NCBI GenBank assembly: GCA_025458545.1
Contig: JALOSH010000228.1
Location: 1 to 5,866, forward strand
DNA from: Hydrogenophaga sp.
GTDB taxonomy: Bacteria; Pseudomonadota; Gammaproteobacteria; Burkholderiales; Burkholderiaceae
Length of the DNA stretch: 5,866 nucleotides
Direction of reading: 5' to 3'
Numbering within the stretch: position 1 is the stretch's first letter; every line of letters begins with the position of its first letter. The notes under the pieces were generated by a model. It was not told the DNA's origin. It saw only the letters and a program-made list of their open reading frames with translations, and did not search any database. Below are positions 1 through 4,568 of the stretch, piece after piece. Both the position numbers and the translations under genes were made by a program.

Positions 1-1172
1 ACCCAGAAGTGCAGTTCGATGGCGGGCACCGAATACATCTTTTTCTGTCCGTAGAGGCGCGGGATCAGGTAGTACAGCGAACCCATGGACACCAGACCGA
101 CCCAGCCCAGGGCGCCGGAGTGCACGTGGCCCACGGTCCAGTCGGTGTAGTGCGAGAGCGCGTTGACGGTCTTGATGGACATCATCGGGCCCTCGAAAGT
201 GGACATGCCGTAGAACGACAGGGACACGATCAGGAAGCGCAGGATGGGGTCGTCACGCAGCTTGTGCCAGGCACCCGAGAGGGTCATGATGCCGTTGATC
301 ATGCCGCCCCAGCTGGGGGCCAGCAGGATCAGGGAGAAGACCATGCCGACCGACTGGGTCCAGTCTGGCAGCGCGGTGTAGTGCAGGTGGTGAGGGCCTG
401 CCCACATGTACGTGAAGATCAGCGCCCAGAAGTGGACGATGGACAGGCGGTAGGAGTAGACCGGGCGCTCGGCCTGCTTGGGGATGAAGTAATACATCAT
501 GCCCAGGAAGGCGGCGGTGAGGAAGAAGCCCACCGCGTTGTGGCCGTACCACCACTGGATCATCGCGTCCTGCACACCAGCGTAGGCCGAGTAAGAGTGC
601 GTGGCACCGGTCGGGATGGCCAGGTTGTTGAAGATGTGCAGCAGCGCGATGGTGATGATGTAAGCACCAAAGAACCAGTTGGCCACGTAGATGTGTTTGA
701 CCTTGCGAATGCCGACGGTGCCGAAGAACACGATCGCGTACGACACCCAGACCACGGTGATCAGCAAGTCGATGGGCCAGATCAGCTCGGCGTACTCTTT
801 GCCCTGGGTCAGGCCCATGGGCAAGCTGACGACGGCGCCGACAATGACCGCGTTCCAGCCCCAGAAGGTGAGCCAGGCGAGCTTGCTGGAAAACAAGGCG
901 GTGTGGCAGGTTCGCTGGACCACGTAATAGCTGGTGGCGAACAGGACCGAACCACCGAACGCAAAGATCACCGCGTTGGTGTGCAAGGGTCGCAGGCGGC
1001 CATACGACAACCATTCGATACCGAGGTTCAGCTCGGGCCAGGTCAGCTGGGCCGCGATGATCACACCCACCAGCATGCCCACCACGCCGTAGATCACGGA
1101 CATGACGGCAAAGCCGCGCACCACACCATCGTCATAGACCGCCGACTGGCTGGTCTTTGTTGTCACGGACAT
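1..1172 (-). CDS. ccoN: cbb3-type cytochrome c oxidase subunit I (partial, C-terminus off the left edge)
   Basis: This is the catalytic heme-copper subunit of the high-affinity cbb3 terminal oxidase, which reduces O2 to water in the inner membrane. The 390 visible codons begin at ATG 1172-1170; the family is about 475 residues, so roughly the last 85 are missing. All expected cofactor ligands are present: His64 (LHTNAV) and His351 for low-spin heme b, His349 (GHVH) for heme b3, His211 (YGHNAVGF), His261 and His262 (GPHH) for CuB, and Tyr255 (FTYMW), the tyrosine that cross-links to a CuB histidine in this family. Glu327 (TFEGPMM) is also conserved. Numbering runs four above what I recall for the Pseudomonas stutzeri protein. 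Many hydrophobic helices are visible. The start is supported by a strong Shine-Dalgarno (1179-1184) and by an FNR box upstream. It lies 68 bp after ccoS; ccoO and ccoP would be expected beyond the window. Confidence 0.97.
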   Translation of the reverse strand, partial: MSVTTKTSQSAVYDDGVVRGFAVMSVIYGVVGMLVGVIIAAQLTWPELNLGIEWLSYGRLRPLHTNAVIFAFGGSVLFATSYYVVQRTCHTALFSSKLAWLTFWGWNAVIVGAVVSLPMGLTQGKEYAELIWPIDLLITVVWVSYAIVFFGTVGIRKVKHIYVANWFFGAYIITIALLHIFNNLAIPTGATHSYSAYAGVQDAMIQWWYGHNAVGFFLTAAFLGMMYYFIPKQAERPVYSYRLSIVHFWALIFTYMWAGPHHLHYTALPDWTQSVGMVFSLILLAPSWGGMINGIMTLSGAWHKLRDDPILRFLIVSLSFYGMSTFEGPMMSIKTVNALSHYTDWTVGHVHSGALGWVGLVSMGSLYYLIPRLYGQKKMYSVPAIELHFW

Positions 1173-1178
1173 GAAAAA

Positions 1179-1184
1179 CTCCTC
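1179..1184 (-). promoter_or_regulatory. Shine-Dalgarno of ccoN
   Basis: On the minus strand the sequence GAGGAG sits six bases (TTTTTC) before the ccoN ATG. It is the strongest ribosome binding site in the window and fixes the ccoN start. Confidence 0.85.
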
Positions 1185-1202
1185 TTTGATACCACTCGGA
1201 GA

Positions 1203-1208
1203 AGTGTC
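1203..1208 (-). promoter_or_regulatory. Possible -10 element of the ccoN promoter
   Basis: The minus strand reads GACACT here, matching TATAAT at three of six positions. It lies exactly where a -10 hexamer belongs if the FNR box at 1231-1244 is centred at -41.5. The implied transcription start is near 1196, giving a leader of about 24 nt that contains the Shine-Dalgarno. The assignment rests on spacing more than on match quality. Confidence 0.4.
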
Positions 1209-1230
1209 TTCACTCCGTCTCTGATCGGCC

Positions 1231-1244
1231 TTGACTTATGTCAA
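1231..1244 (-). promoter_or_regulatory. FNR/ANR-type box upstream of ccoN
   Basis: The plus strand reads TTGACTTATGTCAA: two perfect 5-bp inverted arms (TTGAC/GTCAA) around a 4-bp spacer, the layout of FNR-family sites (TTGAT-N4-ATCAA). FNR/ANR/FixK regulators activate cbb3 operons at low oxygen in many Proteobacteria. The box overlaps the ccoS stop codon (1241-1243), so the ccoN promoter is embedded in the end of the preceding gene. The centre at 1237.5 fits class II activation of a start near 1196. Confidence 0.85.
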
Positions 1245-1378
1245 TCGCCCTTGAGAATGCGCTCGCCTTCGCGCTCCACGTTGTCGAACTGGCCCGCGTG
1301 CAGAGCCCACCAGAACAGCCCGATGATCGCGAACACCAGCACCACCGACAGGGGCACCAACAGATACAGAATGTCCAT
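1241..1378 (-). CDS. ccoS: cbb3-type cytochrome oxidase assembly protein CcoS
   Basis: This small gene encodes 45 residues, starting MDILYLLVPLSVVL and ending ERILKGD before TGA. One transmembrane helix spans about residues 4-26 (rich in L, V, I, with FWWAL at its end), followed by a short polar tail with the family-typical GQFDN motif and a charged stretch. CcoS is known to be needed for insertion of heme and copper cofactors into the CcoN subunit of cbb3 oxidase; the exact mechanism is unclear. It lies 41 bp after the ccoI stop and 68 bp before ccoN on the same strand, so ccoI and ccoS are probably co-transcribed. No strong Shine-Dalgarno precedes it (only GAGAG-like bases), which suggests modest expression. 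Confidence 0.93.
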   Translation of the reverse strand: MDILYLLVPLSVVLVFAIIGLFWWALHAGQFDNVEREGERILKGD

Positions 1379-1419
1379 CTCGAAGCTCTCAGACAAAGGG
1401 TTGAATTCGCGCAGCAGTG

Positions 1420-3870
1420 TCAGGCCGTTGCACTGTGGGCCGGGTCAGCGTGTGCGGACTGGCTTGGGCTGTTCGACGAGAGTCGAACCGCATTGCCCAC
1501 CACCAGCAGGGAACTGGCGGCCATGCCCAGCCCCGCCAGCCACGGCGGCATCCAGCCTGCCAGAGCCATCGGGACGCTCACGGCGTTGTACACGGCCGCC
1601 CACGCCAGGTTCTGCTTGACGATGCGCAGGGTGGCCCGGGCTTGAATCAGGGTGCGCACCACCTCCTGCACTTCCCCACCCTGGATCACGAAGTCGGACT
1701 GGGCTTGCGCCAGCGGCGCCGCATGGCCCAAGGCAAACGAGGTGTCGGCGCGCGCCAGCACCGGGCCGTCGTTCAAACCGTCACCCACCATCGCCAGGCG
1801 TCGGCCTTGGGACTGCAGCGCCACCACCTCGGCCAGCTTCTGTTCGGGCGAGGCGCCTGCGATCACGTGATCGATGCCCACGGCCTGGGCGACCTGTTGG
1901 GCCGCTGCGGGGCGGTCGCCCGACAGGAGCCAGGTCTCTATGCCCATGCCCCGAAGGGCTTCCACCGCCTGCTTTGCATCGGCCCGCAAGCCCTCAGACA
2001 GGCGGAAGGTCGCGATCCAGCCCTGCTCGTCGGTCAGGTGGGCGTGGGGTGCATCGGCCTCGGGGGCGTCTGGTGAGGACGCGACACCACAAAAATCGGC
2101 CGAGCCAAGCCGCAGGAAGCGGCCATCGGCCCAGGAAGCCTGCATGCCCTGGCCGGGAAACTCGCGCAAAGCTGGGCCGTCTGGCCCCTGAACATCGGCC
2201 ACATGAGCAGGCTGCGACGCCGCGCTGGCGGCGGCCAGCGCACGCGACACCGGGTGCAGGGATCCATGCGCCAGCAGGCCCGCGCGGGACAAGGCCTGCT
2301 CGACCGATGTACCCGCTCGCACACGCACCTCGGCGAGCTGCAAGCGGTCGTGGGTGAGCGTCCCGGTCTTGTCGAAGATCACCGTGTTGATGCCCGCCAG
2401 CGCCTCGAAAGCCTGCAGGCGCCGCACCAGGATGCCCCTGCGAGCCAGCGCGCCGGCCGAACTCAGCATGGCCGACGGCGTGGCCAGCGACAGCGCGCAG
2501 GGGCAGGTCACGATCAACACCGCCACCGCCACCGCCAGCGCCTTGCTGTGGTCGATCTGCCACCAGGTCCAGCCGCCAAAGGCCGCCGCCAGCAACACCA
2601 GCACCAAGAACGGCGCAGCGATCCGGTCGGCCAGGATGGCCAGCCGGGGCTTCTCGGTCGAGGCCTTCTCCATCAGCGACACGATCTGGGCGAAACGGGT
2701 GTCCCGGCCCAGGCGTTGCAGGCGCATGTCCACCGGGCCACCCAGGTTGAAACTGCCCGCCACCACCGCCTCGCCCTGTGCGCGCTGCACCGGGTGAGAC
2801 TCCCCGGTCAGCAGGGCCTCGTCCACCGTGGCCGAAGCACTGAGCACCTCGCCGTCGCCCGGGAACGCCTGCCCAGCCTGCACCCGGACCACATCGCCCA
2901 GGCTCAGGCGGCGAACCGACACCGACTCGTAGGAACCGTCCGGTCGGCGGCGATCGCAGGCCTCGGGCAGGCGGTTCATCAGGTGGTCCAGCGAACCGGC
3001 GGTGCGGTCGCGCGCCTTGAGTTCCAGGTAACGCCCGCCCAGCAGGAAGAACACAAACATGGTCAGCGAATCGAACCAGACCTCATGGCCCCAGGGACCG
3101 GTCGGATCGAAGGTGGCCGCCGCGCTGGCGAAGAAGGTCACCAGAATCCCGATCGACACCGGCGTGTCCATGCCCACCCGACCCAGCTTGAGATCGCGCC
3201 AGGCGCTGCGGAAGAAAGGACCGCTGGCAAAGGTCACCACCGGCACGCTGAGCACAAAGCTCGCCAGCCGCAGCAACTGGTCGATGTCGGACGGGATTTC
3301 ACCGGGCCCGGCCACGTAGGCCGGCCACGCGTACATCATCACCTGCATCATGCAGAAACCCGCCACGAACAGGCGCCAGAGCATCTGGCGGGTTTCCTGG
3401 ATGCGTTCGGTGATCGACAAGGCCTGCTGCAGTGGCAGGAGACGGTAGCCGGTCTCGCCCACCGCCTGGGCCAGGCTCGACATGCGGATGGTCGCCGGGT
3501 CCCAGCGGACGGTGAGCCGGCGGGTGGCGGCGTGCACCTGGGCAAACGCCACGCCCGGCACATCCTGCAAGGCGCATTCGACCGTGTCGGCACAGGCGGC
3601 GCAGTACATGCCTTGCACCAGCAGCACCGATTCGGCCATCTTTTGACCATCGATCTCGCGGAATTCGGTGAATTCCTGCTGCTCGATCGGGTCGTCGAGC
3701 ACGGCGAAGTTGTCGGTGACGGTCAGCGGTCCGCGGTGCCCACCAAAGATGGGGTTCGATTCGGGGGCGCTTGCGCCGCGCCCACCGTCCAGCCGCTGGG
3801 CCGCAGCACCGTCGGATGCGGAGCGCGTGAGGGAAAGCCCCACCGGGGGCGCGGTGACGGCCTCGTTCAT
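1420..3870 (-). CDS. ccoI: Copper-translocating P1B-type ATPase for cbb3 oxidase assembly (CcoI/FixI)
   Basis: This is an inner-membrane P-type ATPase that exports copper for the CuB site of cbb3 oxidase. With the ATG at 3870-3868 it has 816 residues. In order: a variable N-terminus without cysteines (1-77), a heavy-metal-associated domain with GMYCAAC (Cys90, Cys93), membrane helices, the actuator motif TGES (356-359), the membrane metal site CPC (457-459), the phosphorylation motif DKTGT (Asp500), the HP motif (539-540), GDGLND (697-702), and YN (761-762) and MxxSS (783-787) in the last helices, as in copper pumps. Linkage to ccoS and ccoN assigns it to CcoI rather than CopA. Upstream in-frame starts (ATG 3900, TTG 3918) and a downstream ATG (3639, just before the metal domain) are possible; none has a good Shine-Dalgarno. 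ATG 3870 was chosen because it coincides with the predicted transcription start from the FNR box, as a leaderless message. The cysteine-rich N-terminal domain seen in many FixI/CcoI proteins is absent. Confidence 0.94.
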   Translation of the reverse strand: MNEAVTAPPVGLSLTRSASDGAAAQRLDGGRGASAPESNPIFGGHRGPLTVTDNFAVLDDPIEQQEFTEFREIDGQKMAESVLLVQGMYCAACADTVECALQDVPGVAFAQVHAATRRLTVRWDPATIRMSSLAQAVGETGYRLLPLQQALSITERIQETRQMLWRLFVAGFCMMQVMMYAWPAYVAGPGEIPSDIDQLLRLASFVLSVPVVTFASGPFFRSAWRDLKLGRVGMDTPVSIGILVTFFASAAATFDPTGPWGHEVWFDSLTMFVFFLLGGRYLELKARDRTAGSLDHLMNRLPEACDRRRPDGSYESVSVRRLSLGDVVRVQAGQAFPGDGEVLSASATVDEALLTGESHPVQRAQGEAVVAGSFNLGGPVDMRLQRLGRDTRFAQIVSLMEKASTEKPRLAILADRIAAPFLVLVLLAAAFGGWTWWQIDHSKALAVAVAVLIVTCPCALSLATPSAMLSSAGALARRGILVRRLQAFEALAGINTVIFDKTGTLTHDRLQLAEVRVRAGTSVEQALSRAGLLAHGSLHPVSRALAAASAASQPAHVADVQGPDGPALREFPGQGMQASWADGRFLRLGSADFCGVASSPDAPEADAPHAHLTDEQGWIATFRLSEGLRADAKQAVEALRGMGIETWLLSGDRPAAAQQVAQAVGIDHVIAGASPEQKLAEVVALQSQGRRLAMVGDGLNDGPVLARADTSFALGHAAPLAQAQSDFVIQGGEVQEVVRTLIQARATLRIVKQNLAWAAVYNAVSVPMALAGWMPPWLAGLGMAASSLLVVGNAVRLSSNSPSQSAHADPAHSATA

Positions 3871-3876
3871 GCGGCG

Positions 3877-3882
3877 AGCGTA
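3877..3882 (-). promoter_or_regulatory. Possible -10 element of the ccoI promoter
   Basis: The minus strand reads TACGCT, matching TATAAT at three of six positions. It occupies exactly -12 to -7 if the FNR box at 3905-3918 is centred at -41.5. The implied start, base 3870, is the A of the ccoI ATG, so the message would be leaderless. The support is geometric and the hexamer is weak. Confidence 0.35.
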
Positions 3883-3904
3883 GTCCAACTCGGGGTCCAT
3901 GCGC

Positions 3905-3918
3905 TTGATGTATGTCAA
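3905..3918. promoter_or_regulatory. FNR/ANR-type box between divergent ccoI and usp
   Basis: The plus strand reads TTGATGTATGTCAA, a TTGAT half-site and a GTCAA half-site separated by 4 bp. It shares its last eight bases (TATGTCAA) with the ccoN box at 1231-1244. It is the only such box between the two divergent genes. The centre (3911.5) is 41.5 bases from base 3870 on the ccoI side and about 40.5 from a predicted usp start near 3952, so it could serve both promoters. FNR-family control of both cbb3 genes and usp genes is known in other Proteobacteria; that both are controlled here is inference. Confidence 0.8.
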
Positions 3919-3939
3919 TCCAAAAACGGCGGTCTTTGT

Positions 3940-3945
3940 TAGCCT
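3940..3945 (+). promoter_or_regulatory. Possible -10 element of the usp promoter
   Basis: TAGCCT matches TATAAT at three of six positions and lies at the distance expected from the FNR box for class II activation, placing the transcription start near 3952 and leaving a leader of about 31 nt with a Shine-Dalgarno at 3972-3975. No recognisable -35 element is present apart from the box, as expected for an activator-dependent promoter. Confidence 0.45.
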
Positions 3946-3971
3946 AGTGCCTGTTCAACCACAACGCCACT

Positions 3972-3975
3972 GGAG
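3972..3975 (+). promoter_or_regulatory. Shine-Dalgarno of usp
   Basis: GGAG followed by AAAGACC and ATG gives a seven-base spacing. It selects ATG 3983 over the in-frame upstream ATGs at 3899 and 3908, which fall on or beside the FNR box. Confidence 0.8.
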
Positions 3976-3982
3976 AAAGACC

Positions 3983-4426
3983 ATGTACAAGCGCATCCTC
4001 GTCGCCACCGACGGTTCCAAACTGTCCCAGATGGCCGTGAACCACGCGATCCGGCTGGCCGACATCACCGGCGCTGAAGTGGTGGCCATGAAAGTCGTCC
4101 CGCGCTATCCGCAGACCTATTTTGAAGGCGGCGTGGCGCTGGCCGCGGCCGAGGTGGCCAAGATCGAAGCGCAATGGCAGGCCGAAGCGATGCTGGCGGT
4201 CAATGAGGTGAAGTCGGCCGGGCAGAAGCTGGAGGTGAAGGTCAAGCCCATCACGGTGAAGTCCGATCTGATCTCCGACGCCATCATCGCCACCGCCAAG
4301 CGCAACAAGTGCGATCTGATCGTCATGGCCTCACACGGCCGCAAGGGTATCAAGCGACTGCTGCTGGGCAGCGAGACGCAGCAGGTGCTGACGCACTCGC
4401 ATATACCTGTACTCGTGTTGAGGTAA
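3983..4426 (+). CDS. Universal stress protein, UspA family
   Basis: The 147-residue product is a single-domain cytoplasmic Usp of normal family length. It begins MYKRILVATDGS, with the first strand and nucleotide-binding Asp10. It ends with the ATP-binding signature ASHG (116-119), nine residues, GS (129-130), then a final strand IPVLVLR. The signature is G-x2-G-x9-G(S/T) with the first Gly replaced by Ala, a substitution I recall in other Usps, so ATP binding is likely but unproven. The start is set by GGAG at 3972 and by homology of the first strand; a 28-residue upstream extension is possible but would begin inside the regulatory region. The gene diverges from ccoI and shares an FNR-type box with it, which suggests a role in low-oxygen or energy stress. 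The TAA stop lies in the loop of a perfect hairpin. Which paralogue this is cannot be decided from sequence alone. Confidence 0.95.
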   Translation: MYKRILVATDGSKLSQMAVNHAIRLADITGAEVVAMKVVPRYPQTYFEGGVALAAAEVAKIEAQWQAEAMLAVNEVKSAGQKLEVKVKPITVKSDLISDAIIATAKRNKCDLIVMASHGRKGIKRLLLGSETQQVLTHSHIPVLVLR

Positions 4427-4439
4427 CCCTCAACACGAG
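4412..4439. repeat. Perfect 12-bp inverted repeat enclosing the usp stop codon
   Basis: The arms at 4412-4423 (CTCGTGTTGAGG) and 4428-4439 are exact reverse complements, separated by the 4-base loop TAAC. The loop holds the TAA stop codon of usp (4424-4426). No T-run follows on either strand, so it is not a classical intrinsic terminator. It could stabilise the 3' end of the mRNA, stop transcription inefficiently, or be the edge of the repeat cluster that follows. Confidence 0.8.
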
Positions 4440-4517
4440 CCCCCCGCGCCGCCTGCGGCGTCACCCCCCAGAGGGGGGCGGCACTAGCGGCCCGGCAAAG
4501 CCGGTTCCGCGGTGCCC
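4440..4517. repeat. GC-rich palindromic repeat cluster (REP-like) between convergent genes
   Basis: Several short perfect hairpins follow one another: CGCCGC-CT-GCGGCG (4447-4460), CCCCCC-AGA-GGGGGG (4464-4478), CCGGC-AAA-GCCGG (4492-4504), and the palindrome CCGCGG (4507-4512) within TCCGCGGTGCCC. The pattern resembles dispersed intergenic palindromes that I recall from Comamonadaceae genomes; this is memory, not a search. A copy count in the genome would settle it. No reading frame is supported here. Confidence 0.6.
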
Positions 4518-4524
4518 TTGGGTC

Positions 4525-4563
4525 AAAAACACGCGCTTCGGATAACCATCCGCAGCGCGTGTT
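4525..4563 (-). terminator. Intrinsic terminator of the matB-like gene
   Basis: Read on the minus strand, a 10-bp perfect stem (4554-4563 with 4528-4537), one mismatch (4553/4538) and a further 5 bp enclose a 4-base loop (4544-4547). The last two stem bases plus 4525-4527 form a run of five Ts. It starts five bases after the ligase stop codon. On the plus strand the stem is followed only by CTGTTTC, so it should work mainly for the minus strand but may partly stop usp read-through. Confidence 0.8.
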
Positions 4564-4568
4564 CTGTT

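Noticed and set aside
253..1014. A 253-codon minus-strand frame overlapping ccoN
   Set aside because: It is out of frame with the ccoN reading that carries all heme and CuB ligands, so it is a frame shadow and not evidence of a frameshift.
9..1619. A 536-codon open frame on the plus strand opposite ccoN, ccoS and the end of ccoI
   Set aside because: It is antisense to three well-supported genes, is rich in His, Gln, Gly and Arg as expected of the complement of GC-rich coding DNA, and shows no domain, start signal or recognisable motif.
3871..3918. Longer ccoI from the TTG at 3918 or ATG at 3900
   Set aside because: The TTG lies inside the FNR-type box and neither start has a Shine-Dalgarno; the added residues (MDPELDYARR and upstream) look like nothing conserved. 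ATG 3900 is not fully excluded.
2203..3942. A 579-codon open frame on the plus strand opposite ccoI
   Set aside because: Its composition (His, Gln, Arg, Gly, Ala) is that of an antisense shadow, and the opposite strand encodes a complete P-type ATPase with every catalytic motif.
3899..3982. Longer usp from the ATG at 3899
   Set aside because: It would begin before the FNR-type box and predicted promoter; ATG 3983 has a good Shine-Dalgarno and matches the family N-terminus (MYKRILVATDGS).
4464..4478. C6-AGA-G6 hairpin as an intrinsic terminator of usp
   Set aside because: No T-run follows on the plus strand; it is better described as part of the palindromic repeat cluster.
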